Source: Planctomyces sp. SH-PL14 (lineage in GTDB: Bacteria > Planctomycetota > Planctomycetia > Planctomycetales > Planctomycetaceae). From it: 64,000 nt of DNA. This document shows positions 40,709-49,167 of the stretch, piece after piece. Position 1 is the stretch's first letter, and each line of letters begins with the position of its first letter. The notes beneath the pieces were generated by a model. It searched no databases and was not told where the DNA came from. It saw nothing but the letters and a program-made list of their open reading frames with translations. A program made the position numbers and the translations under genes. The DNA lies in the NCBI RefSeq assembly GCF_001610835.1, contig NZ_CP011270.1:372001-436000 (forward strand), in the 5' to 3' direction.

Positions 40709-41802
40709 ATCCGCAGCTATTGGCCTTCTACAAATTATGCAGCCGATTTGACGAAGAGTTTGCGTTTGCCTGGAACGAACGACCGGAGTCCCGGGAACTG
40801 CTGGAAGCCAGCCGTCCCGAGTTCGATGGGATGCGCAATCTGATTCGTTCGATGCTCTTAAACGTATTCCGGAAACGCGGTACATACTTGCTATGGGATT
40901 ATGAACTAACCGGGTCGACGTGGCAGCCGTACGAAGAGGTTCACGGCATGTCCTACGAATTCTGGATGGATCACGCGAGTGAGTTCCGCTTTGGCAATCG
41001 GCATAAGCTGCCTTCGCAAGCAGCGCTGTGGGCGACTTGTCCGCCAATCGGAACACCGCCCGCTGAACTGTGGTCTATGTCGGCACCGAGCGCCGCCTAC
41101 ATATTGTTTCGTTGCTATTACGCCTTCATAAGCGTGATAAGAGATGCGGTTTACACCGCGCTCCGCAGTCCTTGTATTGCTGCCCTAGATGGCACCTGGG
41201 TCATGAAAGGTGGCGTGGCCGTACCAGAGTTTACGTTGTCGTGCGGGTTTTATCACATCAGGGATAACGTCTTCGGGGCGGCGGACCCTGTTGAGCAGGA
41301 TAATGGCGAGACTCTCCCCAGTCTGATCGATACGGAAAAGACTCCAAACCTTTTCACATATCGATACCTGGTTTGCGAGGAGTGGGCTGACCCTGACGGC
41401 GATAGGTCACGGCCCGGCTACCAGTGGTGCTGCCCGTCCCTGTCTTACTTCGACTGGGAGCTCGTGGATAGCGTGCCCACAGCGGGCAGCGCGGCCGGCG
41501 CAATCGAAGGGGTCTGCGCTCAAGAAGGCGCTGAAACGCCACCGTGGCCGATCACGGCGTTCGAAGACTTAACCAATTCGCAACTTGCTGACATCCTGGA
41601 AGTCACAATTGATACGGTCGCCAAGCGGCGGAAGGCCATTCTGAACGGCTTGTCCTATCCAGCCGGATCGCGGATGGGAGTAGCGATGGTTCGAGAGATC
41701 CTCTGGTTTTTCGTCAACAAGGGTGGATCCAAGGAAATCCAGAACACGGCCCGCAAGTACGTGGAAGAGAGAACCCGGAAGGCCGATTCGAAGCCAACTT
41801 GA
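40705..41802 (+). CDS. Unknown prophage protein, lower GC
   Basis: 365 residues from GTG 40705, overlapping the integrase stop as GTGA, with GGGGGAGG upstream. Codon use is clearly less GC-biased than its neighbours (ATTATG, TTTGACGAA and similar), which suggests later acquisition. The body is aromatic- and Cys-rich (RYLVCEEWADPDG, GYQWCCPSLSYFDW). The C-terminus, DLTNSQLADILEVTIDTVAK-RRKAIL, reads as a helix-turn-helix. No family is recognised. It might be a superinfection or host-takeover cargo gene; this is only a guess from position. Confidence 0.6.
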   Translation: MNPQLLAFYKLCSRFDEEFAFAWNERPESRELLEASRPEFDGMRNLIRSMLLNVFRKRGTYLLWDYELTGSTWQPYEEVHGMSYEFWMDHASEFRFGNRHKLPSQAALWATCPPIGTPPAELWSMSAPSAAYILFRCYYAFISVIRDAVYTALRSPCIAALDGTWVMKGGVAVPEFTLSCGFYHIRDNVFGAADPVEQDNGETLPSLIDTEKTPNLFTYRYLVCEEWADPDGDRSRPGYQWCCPSLSYFDWELVDSVPTAGSAAGAIEGVCAQEGAETPPWPITAFEDLTNSQLADILEVTIDTVAKRRKAILNGLSYPAGSRMGVAMVREILWFFVNKGGSKEIQNTARKYVEERTRKADSKPT

Positions 41803-41829
41803 GGCCGAAAGCAGGCCGAAAGCAGGCCA
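41802..41829 (+). repeat. Tandem 11-bp repeat
   Basis: AGGCCGAAAGC occurs twice head to tail, then a partial third AGGCCAA, starting on the last base of the preceding stop codon. It lies about 115 bases upstream of the small HTH gene and may be a binding array for it. Confidence 0.5.
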
Positions 41830-41941
41830 ATCTCTCAGGGTAGGCCTAATGCGTTTTGATACGTCTGGCGAGGTAAAACGCTAGCGATATCCTGCCTCTC
41901 GTCACGCGGTCGACCTGGCCGCTACAGACCACGAGGGGAAT

Positions 41942-42196
41942 ATGATCGACTCCGCTTTTCCCAGTCCCGTCGAGGCAATCACAGAGCTGCAGTTGCTGAC
42001 AGCCGGTGATGTCGCCCGGATCCTCCAGACGACTCGCGAGAAGGTCACTTCACTGGTTCGTTCCGGCTCCCTGAAGCCGACAAAGACGCTTGCCCGGGGG
42101 AACTACCGGTTCAGCCGGGACGATATCCGCCGTTGGATCGAGGCGGGCGAAGGGGCGAATGCTACGGCCGAGTCGGCGGGGGTGGCCGGTGCCTGA
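41942..42196 (+). CDS. Small MerR/excisionase-like helix-turn-helix protein
   Basis: 84 residues from ATG 41942. LLTAGDVARILQTTREKVTSL then GSLKPTKTLARGNYRFSRDD-IRRWIEAG is the standard winged HTH_17 fold of excisionases and MerR-like regulators. In a prophage it probably serves as Xis or as an early-gene regulator. It overlaps the next gene by eight bases. Confidence 0.75.
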   Translation: MIDSAFPSPVEAITELQLLTAGDVARILQTTREKVTSLVRSGSLKPTKTLARGNYRFSRDDIRRWIEAGEGANATAESAGVAGA

Positions 42197-42455
42197 GTTC
42201 TTCACCCCACCACAACTCGCCAAACGCTGGGGCTGCACGCCAGCGTCGATCCTTCTGCTGATCCAGGCCGGGAAGCTCTCGGCCTTCACGACCTCGCCGC
42301 CAACTTCGGTCAAAAAGCGGTGGAAGGTCACGGCCGCCGCCGTCGCTGCCTACGAGGCCGGCGAGGCTCCCGCGCCTTCCACTGCTGTTTCTGCCCCTCG
42401 CCGGTCGTCTCGCAAAGCGAATCGGGTTTCCCGGTTCCCGATGACGATCCGCTGA
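42189..42455 (+). CDS. Second small helix-turn-helix protein
   Basis: 88 residues from GTG 42189, with GGGGGTGG upstream and overlapping the previous stop. FFTPPQLAKRWGCTPASILL-LIQAGKLSAF is again a MerR/Xis-type helix-turn-helix with a short wing and a basic tail (RRSSRKANRVSRF). Two such proteins in a row suggest a paired switch or Xis plus regulator. Confidence 0.65.
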   Translation: MPEFFTPPQLAKRWGCTPASILLLIQAGKLSAFTTSPPTSVKKRWKVTAAAVAAYEAGEAPAPSTAVSAPRRSSRKANRVSRFPMTIR

Positions 42456-42545
42456 CCCCAAAGCACGCTGGTCCACGTCGGCCCGGCAGTAAGAGCGGCC
42501 GGTCGATCGCCGGCTGGCCGCGGTATTCCCTCTGGAGAGATGGCC

Positions 42546-42827
42546 ATGTCCTGGGAAATCCCAACGCGTTCCGGTGTCGAAGTCTACGTGTCCCAAGGTG
42601 GGTTCGTCTGCCTGAAACAGGAGGACGACCAGCACTGCGAAGGTTACTCGATCGTCGCCCTCGACAAGGAGCTCATCCCGCAAACGATCGAGTTTCTGCA
42701 GGCGGCCTTGGAGCTGGCCAACAATGGAGCCCCGAAAGAACAGGCCCCCAGTCGCCGCCGCCCGCGGGTCGCTGCCGCACCATCCGCTGAAGAAGGCTCC
42801 GCGCCTCCGGCCTCGGTCGCCGGATAA
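42546..42827 (+). CDS. Small hypothetical phage protein
   Basis: 93 residues from ATG 42546 (GGAGAG six bases upstream; ATG 42540 is too close to it). N-terminal MSWEIPTRSGVEVYVSQGGF looks beta-rich; the tail is Pro/Arg/Ala-rich and likely disordered. No family recognised. Confidence 0.5.
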   Translation: MSWEIPTRSGVEVYVSQGGFVCLKQEDDQHCEGYSIVALDKELIPQTIEFLQAALELANNGAPKEQAPSRRRPRVAAAPSAEEGSAPPASVAG

Positions 42828-42917
42828 CTCCTTCGGTCGTTGAAGACGTCCCACCGCGGCGGACGTAACCGCATTCGTTTGCTGTTCCCCGTTTCCCGTT
42901 TCCTCTCTGGAGTTCCC

Positions 42918-43394
42918 ATGCAAAAGATCGCTCCCCAAGTTGTCCCGACCGGCGACGTCGACACGTTCCTCGTCGAGGTGCTGCACGCCATCGAAGAGCA
43001 CAACGAACGCGTCGCCACGCAGCCGGGACTCGACGAGTCCTTGCACGTTGACATCGTCCCGCTTGTTCTGGATCTGCTCGGCGTCCCCGTGAACCGCTAC
43101 GGCGTCGACGACCAGACCGGGGAATGCACCACGTCGCCGGGCGACTACTGCCGGGACTGGCTCCACGACATGACCCGCGAGAGCAAGGACAAAGACGGCC
43201 TCCGCGGCTTCATCAAGGCGGCGCGGGCCGAAGGCTGCGGCGGGCTCATGGATCAGATGACGAGGGCCCTGGACGAGTGGCAGAAGTACCGCGCCGACGA
43301 TGGGGCAATCATCCCGCCGCCGACGTTCTTCGAGCTGATGAAGGCGATCGGTTTGGAGCTCGCTCGGACGCAGCAACCGGCCACCGCCGCCTGA
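42918..43394 (+). CDS. Hypothetical phage early protein
   Basis: 158 residues from ATG 42918, preceded by GGAG. The sequence is acidic and mostly helical (DVDTFLVEVLHAIEEHNERV, DYCRDWLHDMTRESKDKDGL). It is followed after 53 bases by the ATPase gene and is likely co-transcribed. No family recognised. Confidence 0.55.
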   Translation: MQKIAPQVVPTGDVDTFLVEVLHAIEEHNERVATQPGLDESLHVDIVPLVLDLLGVPVNRYGVDDQTGECTTSPGDYCRDWLHDMTRESKDKDGLRGFIKAARAEGCGGLMDQMTRALDEWQKYRADDGAIIPPPTFFELMKAIGLELARTQQPATAA

Positions 43395-43447
43395 TCCGGA
43401 CTCGCTCTTCGCCCTTCTGTTTCACCCTCCAGCGCACTGAGGCTTTC

Positions 43448-45196
43448 GTGGTCGTCTCCGGAGCAACCGCAACAGCGAATGGACTCTCCCGCAAAGGGAA
43501 CTGTGCGGCCGACGCTCCGGAGCCGATCCAGCCTCGGTTGACGTCCGAGGAGGAGCTGGAGGAACTGGTCCTGGCGGGGATGTCTGCTGGCCAGAGTGAT
43601 GACGAATTGACCGCAGCGGAATTCTCGACTCAGCCGGGTCGCACACTCTTCCGAGTCATCGACAAGTACCGCGGGGAGAATGGCCTCACGCCGCCGCCGC
43701 ATGTCACCCGGCATCTCCTGGCGGCCGATCGGTCGATCCCGGACCCGCTCCGCGAGGAATTGACGCGATGGCTGGATCGGATCGAAGTAGAGGTGTCCGT
43801 TCCCTTCTCGATCGCGGAGCGGCACTGGGAAACGAACGTCAGGGCCCTGCTGGACGGGGCGAGGCGGAAGCGGGCGCTCAGGGCCCTGGAAGCCGCCCAT
43901 CGCGAGGTTGAGCACGGGGGCGACCTCGCCGTTCTGGATCGCCTCTCGCAGTTTGGAAGCAACGGCCCCAGAGGGTTCCGCCTCGAGGGCGTTCCCCTCG
44001 GCCGGTTCCTCAAGCAACGCACAACGACGCAGTACCTCGTTCAGACGGAGGACGGCCGCGGGCTTCTCGCGCGGGGGCAGGTCTGCCTCGCCGCGGGTGC
44101 CAGTAAGTCGCTCAAGACGTCCATCATCGGTTGCGACCTTGGGCTCGCCCTCGCCACCGGTACGCCGTTTCTGGGGGAGTTCCCCACCGTCCGCTCTCGC
44201 GTCGCCCTCCTGAGCGGCGAGTCTGGCGGGAATGCCATTCGAGCCTGCTTCGACCGCATCATTCGAGCCCGGAACCTCGACGTCCCCGACGACTTCGACG
44301 GGCTGGTTTTCGAGCAGTCCCTCCCGCGGGTGAGCGAGCCGGGGCACCTGAAGGAGCTCCATCGCTTCTGCCTCGCTGGTCGCTTCGACGTGATTATCGC
44401 CGACCCCTGTTACTGGATGCTCGCGAACGAGCGGACCGAGAGCGGCGCGGGAAACCTGTTCACGATGGGCTCGCAGCTCCAGCGGCTCCGGGACGCCATT
44501 CCGGACGGCGTGACGCTGATCCTGATTCACCACTTCTCCAAGACCGCCTCGCGCAATGGCCGCGAGTCTGGGGAACCTCCGCAGATGGAGGACATGTCGC
44601 AGGCCGGGTTCGCGGAGTTTGCCCGGCAGTGGGCGCTCATCGGGCGCCGGTCCAAGTACGACGGCGAGAGCGGAACGCATCACCTCTGGCTCAACGTCGG
44701 TGGCTCGGAAGGTCACAGCGGACTCTGGGGCGTCGACATCCGCGAGGGACGGCAAAGCGACCTGGGCGGCCGGCGATGGGCTGCGACCGTCCGGACCCGC
44801 GAGGAGGTCGAAGTCGCGAAGGAAGAGCAGGCGGACGACGCGAAGGAGATTCGGCAGGATCGCCAGATGGATCGGCACAAGGCCGCTGTCGTCAAGTTCA
44901 TGACGCTTCGCGGCGCTGTCACCTTGACCGACCTGAAGGACGCTCACGGCGTTCGCTACCAGACGGCACGGCGGGTTCTGCAAGCGATGAGCGAGGCTGG
45001 CGAGGCGGTTTCCACCAAGATCCACCGGGAGAATGGTCGCTCGTACGACGGTTTTGCGCTCAGTGGTTCCCACTATCCGGCACCGGTGCCGGGAACGGGT
45101 CATCCACTAGGGGTTCCCGCCCCTTCTGAAAGAAGGGCGGGGAATACCCCTGGTGGTGACATGTCGTCAGACACCGTTCCGCACGGGAACCAGTGA
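43448..45196 (+). CDS. RepA/DnaB-like replication ATPase
   Basis: 582 residues from GTG 43448, with GAGG five bases upstream. An N-terminal helical segment (EEELEELVLAGMSAG then ERHWETNVRALLDGARRKRA) resembles the DnaB N-domain linker. The RecA-like core has an atypical Walker A AAGASKSLKTS (about 214-224), VALLSGESGGNA, Walker B FDVIIADPCYW and VTLILIHHFSK, as in hexameric RepA-type ATPases of the AAA_25 group. The C-terminus (LTDLKDAHGVRYQTARRVLQ) reads as a winged helix. It probably unwinds or loads at the phage origin. A strong hairpin lies in its last codons. Confidence 0.82.
   Translation: MVVSGATATANGLSRKGNCAADAPEPIQPRLTSEEELEELVLAGMSAGQSDDELTAAEFSTQPGRTLFRVIDKYRGENGLTPPPHVTRHLLAADRSIPDPLREELTRWLDRIEVEVSVPFSIAERHWETNVRALLDGARRKRALRALEAAHREVEHGGDLAVLDRLSQFGSNGPRGFRLEGVPLGRFLKQRTTTQYLVQTEDGRGLLARGQVCLAAGASKSLKTSIIGCDLGLALATGTPFLGEFPTVRSRVALLSGESGGNAIRACFDRIIRARNLDVPDDFDGLVFEQSLPRVSEPGHLKELHRFCLAGRFDVIIADPCYWMLANERTESGAGNLFTMGSQLQRLRDAIPDGVTLILIHHFSKTASRNGRESGEPPQMEDMSQAGFAEFARQWALIGRRSKYDGESGTHHLWLNVGGSEGHSGLWGVDIREGRQSDLGGRRWAATVRTREEVEVAKEEQADDAKEIRQDRQMDRHKAAVVKFMTLRGAVTLTDLKDAHGVRYQTARRVLQAMSEAGEAVSTKIHRENGRSYDGFALSGSHYPAPVPGTGHPLGVPAPSERRAGNTPGGDMSSDTVPHGNQ
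45109..45151. repeat. Long hairpin in the end of the ATPase gene
   Basis: AGGGG-TTCCCGCCCCTTCT, loop GAA, then AGAAGGGCGGGGAA-TACCCCT: nearly the whole 43 bases pair with small bulges. It falls about 15 codons before the stop and could reduce read-through between early and later genes. Confidence 0.5.
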
Positions 45197-45242
45197 CCCG
45201 GTGGAAGCATCATTGAAAGTTGATTTGAAGCAGGCCCCTCTC

Positions 45243-45404
45243 ATGACCCTCCGTTCCCAGATCGTCACCCGACTCATCGCGCGCCGCGTCTGGGAGGCAC
45301 ACCTCCTGGCCGAGGAGCGCCGCCGGTACATCCTGGCGGATCCGACTCTGTGGCCGGCCATCTCCGCATGGTTCACCGATCGGCCGGTGAAGTCCCCGGA
45401 CTGA
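45243..45404 (+). CDS. Small hypothetical phage protein
   Basis: 53 residues from ATG 45243. MTLRSQIVTRLIARRVWEAH is an amphipathic basic helix followed by LLAEERRRYILADPTLWPAI. Short, but composition and position between replication and zinc-ribbon genes support it. Function unknown. Confidence 0.4.
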   Translation: MTLRSQIVTRLIARRVWEAHLLAEERRRYILADPTLWPAISAWFTDRPVKSPD

Positions 45405-45535
45405 GCGACTTCAACGCCCGGTTCAACAGCGGATCCATGTTCAACGAAAGCGCCGCGTTCGTTCAATGAAACGCCCCGACTGTGGCCACGCCAGAACCTG
45501 CCGGCCGCGGTCCAACCCCCGAAGGAGCCCCCCCG

Positions 45536-45778
45536 ATGAAATGCCCCTACTGCCGGACCCCGACGAGCGTGGTCTACGGCGGTCACTTCCAGGCGAACGG
45601 CCTCCCGATCTATCGCCGCCGCCGATCCTGCCCGAAGTGCAATGAGCGGTTCACCACGCGAGAGCAGCCGATTGCAGTCGATCCGAACCGACTGGTCCAC
45701 ATCGAGAACGACCCCGTCCCCGAGGAAGAAGCCCCCCAAGGAGAGGCCAGTGTCAGCACGTCGAATGCATTGCCGTGA
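45536..45778 (+). CDS. NrdR-like zinc-ribbon protein without ATP-cone
   Basis: 80 residues from ATG 45536, with GAAGGAG nine bases upstream. MKCPYCRTPTSVVYGG then RRRRSCPKCNERFTTREQ matches the N-terminal zinc ribbon of NrdR (CPxC, RRRR-x-C-x-x-C, RFTT). The ATP-cone of true NrdR is missing; the tail is acidic. NrdR represses ribonucleotide reductase genes, so this could be a phage DNA-binding mimic or repressor. It overlaps the next zinc ribbon by 29 bases. Confidence 0.72.
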   Translation: MKCPYCRTPTSVVYGGHFQANGLPIYRRRRSCPKCNERFTTREQPIAVDPNRLVHIENDPVPEEEAPQGEASVSTSNALP

Positions 45779-45992
45779 TTGCAAGACCGAGCGGGACTTT
45801 GAGCAGCGTCGAGTTGGCCGGGTGCGGGGTGCCGAGTGGATGCGGCGCCGCTGGTTCCGATGTCCGGTCTGCGGGCTCGAAAGACGCCTTCGGGAGACGG
45901 ACGAGGGCTGGTACATGCCGCCGGCGACAAGCACTCGGAGGAAATCCCAGGAAACACCCTCACCCCGTCTCTGTGGAGGGACAGACGCGTAA
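45750..45992 (+). CDS. Second small zinc-ribbon protein
   Basis: 80 residues from GTG 45750 with GGAGAGG upstream. MHCRDCKTERDFEQRR leads to a ribbon closed by RRRWFRCPVCGLERRL (CxxC pairs about 30 apart), the same C-C / RRRW-x-C-x-x-C layout as NrdR-type ribbons. The tail is short and polar. Function unknown; likely nucleic-acid binding. Confidence 0.62.
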   Translation: MSARRMHCRDCKTERDFEQRRVGRVRGAEWMRRRWFRCPVCGLERRLRETDEGWYMPPATSTRRKSQETPSPRLCGGTDA

Positions 45993-46251
45993 GACAATTC
46001 CGGTGTTGAGCGGCGACTCCCCACACCGATCCCCCCAGCCCTGCCGGTGTGTGCCCCTGAATCCTGAGCACATCGGCGGGGCTCTTTCATTCCGCGGCAC
46101 CATGACCACCTCACGCAGCGAACGGGGTACACCTTGAAGCGACGTCGGTTCCTCACGTGGCTGGTGGCGCTGGCAGGGGGCTGCGGTCGGATGCCCGTGC
46201 TCGCTGCTCCATCGTACCGCTACCAGTGGCGCCCCGGAGTGGCGAGGACGG

Positions 46252-46662
46252 ATGACCCTTCGATCGCACACCTGGGGGCACAGCGACGGACATCGGGTCT
46301 ACTGCGACGGCGAGGACATGGGGCGCAAAGTCTTCGCCGCACAGTCGGGCTCCGATGGCTGGGTCGACCGGTATGTCACCGATGGCAATGGCCGCATCCT
46401 GGTGGACGCAACCGGGCGGGCGCCGAGGGTGGAACGCTGCACCGGAAACGTGGTCGTCGATCTCGCCGAGGACGGGGTGCTGCGATCTGCACCGCAAGGG
46501 AAAAACCTCGGAATAATCGAGGATGGCACGCACGGAATCGCGAGGCATGGCACGGCAGTGCGTGGTCGATCAGCGGCCACCCCCGACGGGTCCTTCCCTG
46601 GTCGCCGACCCGGCAAACCGCACAGCCTGCCCGACGCGAATCAACACAGTCCGTCCGCCTGA
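46252..46662 (+). CDS. Hypothetical phage protein, perhaps frame-split
   Basis: 136 residues from ATG 46252, with GAGGACGG upstream. Residues 1-75 look genuinely coding (HRVYCDGEDMGRKVFAAQSG then WVDRYVTDGNGRILVDA, beta-rich), while the tail is Arg/Pro-rich and less convincing. Just upstream, from ATG 46134, another frame encodes a good signal-peptide-like start (MKRRRFLTWLVALAGGCGRM). The two may be one exported protein broken by a frame change near 46250. No family is recognised. Confidence 0.42.
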   Translation: MTLRSHTWGHSDGHRVYCDGEDMGRKVFAAQSGSDGWVDRYVTDGNGRILVDATGRAPRVERCTGNVVVDLAEDGVLRSAPQGKNLGIIEDGTHGIARHGTAVRGRSAATPDGSFPGRRPGKPHSLPDANQHSPSA

Positions 46663-46686
46663 CGGTCTTGGGGTCAGGGGGAATCT

Positions 46687-47106
46687 GTGGGCAGACCAAA
46701 ACGGTCCGACCTCAAGCTCTACGAACAGGCCATTCGGAAGCGGTGGCCGGTCTCTGAGACGCTGAAAACGGAAGTCGTCCGCGAGGTGCGGGGGGTCCTC
46801 AAGACCGGCGACAAGCGGGAGAAGGTCGCCGCGGCCCGCGTGATCCTCTCGATGGAACGACAGAACCAGCTGGAGGACCAGGAACAGGAGCGGGATGAGC
46901 GCGCAAACCTCGGATCTCGAGTCTCTCAACTCATTGCTGAGCTCATTGAGCACCGAAGAGGTCTCCCTCCTCCTACGCCGATCTTCGTCACCGGAACCGA
47001 CGTCCGAGGCGGAGAGCGACCGCCAGCGGAAGAAGCGGAAGCGGGCGGAGGAGCGGGCACTCTCGATCCCCCCGGTGCAGGACCCGGAGCGCCGCCTACG
47101 TCTTGA
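46687..47106 (+). CDS. Putative terminase small subunit
   Basis: 139 residues from GTG 46687 (GGGGGA upstream). The first 80 residues (MGRPKRSDLKLYEQAIRKRW, KVAAARVILSMERQNQLED) are basic and helical like DNA-recognition subunits and sit directly before the large subunit. The last 60 residues overlap the large subunit start by 212 bases and have shadow-like Pro/Gly composition. A one-base deletion would instead end the protein at a TGA overlapping ATG 46895 (ATGA), the usual arrangement in this prophage. Confidence 0.5.
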   Translation: MGRPKRSDLKLYEQAIRKRWPVSETLKTEVVREVRGVLKTGDKREKVAAARVILSMERQNQLEDQEQERDERANLGSRVSQLIAELIEHRRGLPPPTPIFVTGTDVRGGERPPAEEAEAGGGAGTLDPPGAGPGAPPTS

Positions 47107-47779
47107 GCGTGAGGGCTGCGCGGCTTGGCTGGCGTGGTACCGGAACGACCTGTTCTATCACGACTTCACGCCGAACCAGCGGCGAATCATCCAGTCGATC
47201 GACGAGCGGATTCAGTTCGGTGGGCTGAAGGCGATCGCGGCGCCCCGCGGCGACGGCAAAACGGCCATCTGCGAAGGGACGATGCAGTTCGCCCTCGTCC
47301 GCGGCCGGCTCCGATACCCGCTGATCGTGGCGGCCAACGCCGAGGCCGCCAGCGACATCATGGACAACATCAAGACGCCGTTCGAAGTGAACGAGCGATT
47401 GATCGCCGACTACCCCGAAATCTGCATCCCGGTCCAGGAGCTGGCCGAGGCCCCCCAGCTCGCCGCCGGACAGACGGTCAACGGCCGCAAGACGCTGGGC
47501 GAGTGGTCGAAGAAGGGCGTCCGCTTCCCGACGGTCTGGCTCGACTGGTGCCCGAACTGCCTCTCCGCCGAGACGCTTGGCGAACTCCATGGTCCGTTTC
47601 TGTGCCTCCGGTGCGGTCACGCCTTTGAGCTGTGGAAGTCGGACATTTCCGGGCTCGTCTTCGGTCCGTCGGCGTGTTCGGGAAGATCCGCGGAAAGCGG
47701 AAGGAGGCCCAGCGGCCGGACTTCGCCCTGCTCGACGACATCGAGGACGAGGAATCCGCGGTCAGCCGGCAGAAGATGA
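46895..47779 (+). CDS. Terminase large subunit, N-terminal (ATPase) part
   Basis: 294 residues from ATG 46895. After a charged head comes the packaging ATPase: DFTPNQRRIIQSIDERIQFG, Walker A AAPRGDGKTAICEG and RLRYPLIVAANAEAASDIMD, as in GpA-like terminases. Near the end CPNC-x16-CLRCGH reads like a zinc ribbon, not usual at this place. From about 47670 the frame turns meaningless (GPSACSGRSAE) while the -1 frame carries on with the Walker B region, so one base seems to be missing. Together with 47632-49167 it would give a protein of about 755 residues. Confidence 0.8.
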   Translation: MSAQTSDLESLNSLLSSLSTEEVSLLLRRSSSPEPTSEAESDRQRKKRKRAEERALSIPPVQDPERRLRLEREGCAAWLAWYRNDLFYHDFTPNQRRIIQSIDERIQFGGLKAIAAPRGDGKTAICEGTMQFALVRGRLRYPLIVAANAEAASDIMDNIKTPFEVNERLIADYPEICIPVQELAEAPQLAAGQTVNGRKTLGEWSKKGVRFPTVWLDWCPNCLSAETLGELHGPFLCLRCGHAFELWKSDISGLVFGPSACSGRSAESGRRPSGRTSPCSTTSRTRNPRSAGRR

Positions 47780-49167
47780 CCAAGATCCGCCGGGTCATGG
47801 ACAAGGCCGTTGCCGGTCTCGCCGGACCAGACAAGCGGATGGCGACCGTCTTCCTCTGCACCATCCAGAACCAGACCTGCGTCTCGGCCGAGTACACCGA
47901 CCGCAAGCGACAGGCGTCCTACTCCGGGGACCGGTACCGGCAGGTCATCGCCTGGCCGGAGTCCGAGGACGCGAAAAAGCACTGGGCCCGCTACATCGAG
48001 ATCCGGCAAGACGGGATGCGGTCGGAGGAGGACATCGACGGCCGGTCCGCGCAGGCCTACCTCAAAGAGCACTGGGCGGTTATGCACGAGGGGACCGTCC
48101 TGGCGAATCCCCACCGGTTCGTCACGGATCCCGGGCAGGATGGCGAGCCGCTCGAGCTGTCGCCCCTGGAGCACATCTACAACGTGGCAGCGGACCGCGG
48201 CTGGGACACGGTCGACTGCGAGTACCAGAACGCCCCGAAGGACGAGGATCAGGCGAGCGGGATCCCGAAGCCGGAGGTGATCGCGAAACGACTGACCGTC
48301 GCCGGTCGCTGGGTCGTTCCCGCCAAGACGCAGAAGGTAACGGTAGGAATCGACGTCGGGGACTACGGACTCTGGTGGACGGTCGGCGCGTGGTGGACGC
48401 ACTTCGCCGGGCAGGTCATCGCTTACGGCTGCTGGCCTGAGCAGAGCCGGCGGTTCTTCACGAAGGCCGAACTGACGCCGACCATCAAGGACGTCTACGC
48501 CCAGGTCCACGGCGCGGAGGCGGCCGGGGACGCGATGATCTTCTGGGCCCTCGGCCAGCTGGTCGACTATCTGGCCGATCAGCCTCTCGTCACCGAGACC
48601 GGTGAGCGGCACCGAATCGCCCGCATCGGGGTCGACTCCGGGCACGAGTACAACGCGGTTCAGCAGTTCGCGCAGAACTATCGAGTTCCGAACCTCGTCC
48701 TTCCCACGAAGGGCTTCGGGCTCGCGGTAAAGAACAAGCCGATGTCCATGTGGGCGAAGACGCCGGGGACGATCGACGGCTGGAACTCCCGGATCGCCCG
48801 CACCCAGGAGCGGCGCGAGATCCTGGTCGAGTTCGACGCGAATCGATGGAAGGCCAAGCTCCACGGCCTGCTGGCGCTCCCCATGGGCTCCTCTGGGGCG
48901 TTGACGCTCTACGGCGGGGAACGAGTCGATCACCGTCAGATTGCCGACCACCTGACGGCGGAACGCCGGGTCTACATCGAAGCCGCCGGCCGGAAGGGCT
49001 TCGAGTACGAACCGAAGGTCGGAGTTCACGACAACGACTGGCTGGATTCGACCACCATTGCGGCGGTCCTGGCCGGCTTCGAAGGCATTAAGGATGCAAC
49101 CGATGGGACGCCACAGAAACCCGCCCGCCGAACCAACCGTCAACGGGTCAGCTACCTCAACACCTGA
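47632..49167 (+). CDS. Terminase large subunit, C-terminal (Walker B and nuclease) part
   Basis: Meaningful sequence begins near 47670 with VFGKIRGKRKEAQRPDFALL-DDIEDEESA (Walker B), continues with SYSGDRYRQVIAWPE and the RNase-H-like nuclease, VTVGIDVGDYGLWWTVGAWW and RIGVDSGHEYNAVQQF, and ends in NDWLDSTTIAAVLAGF. The ATG at 47632 is an artefact of the frame; the true start is in the preceding part at 46895. The nuclease would cut concatemeric phage DNA during headful packaging. Confidence 0.8.
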   Translation: MEVGHFRARLRSVGVFGKIRGKRKEAQRPDFALLDDIEDEESAVSRQKMTKIRRVMDKAVAGLAGPDKRMATVFLCTIQNQTCVSAEYTDRKRQASYSGDRYRQVIAWPESEDAKKHWARYIEIRQDGMRSEEDIDGRSAQAYLKEHWAVMHEGTVLANPHRFVTDPGQDGEPLELSPLEHIYNVAADRGWDTVDCEYQNAPKDEDQASGIPKPEVIAKRLTVAGRWVVPAKTQKVTVGIDVGDYGLWWTVGAWWTHFAGQVIAYGCWPEQSRRFFTKAELTPTIKDVYAQVHGAEAAGDAMIFWALGQLVDYLADQPLVTETGERHRIARIGVDSGHEYNAVQQFAQNYRVPNLVLPTKGFGLAVKNKPMSMWAKTPGTIDGWNSRIARTQERREILVEFDANRWKAKLHGLLALPMGSSGALTLYGGERVDHRQIADHLTAERRVYIEAAGRKGFEYEPKVGVHDNDWLDSTTIAAVLAGFEGIKDATDGTPQKPARRTNRQRVSYLNT

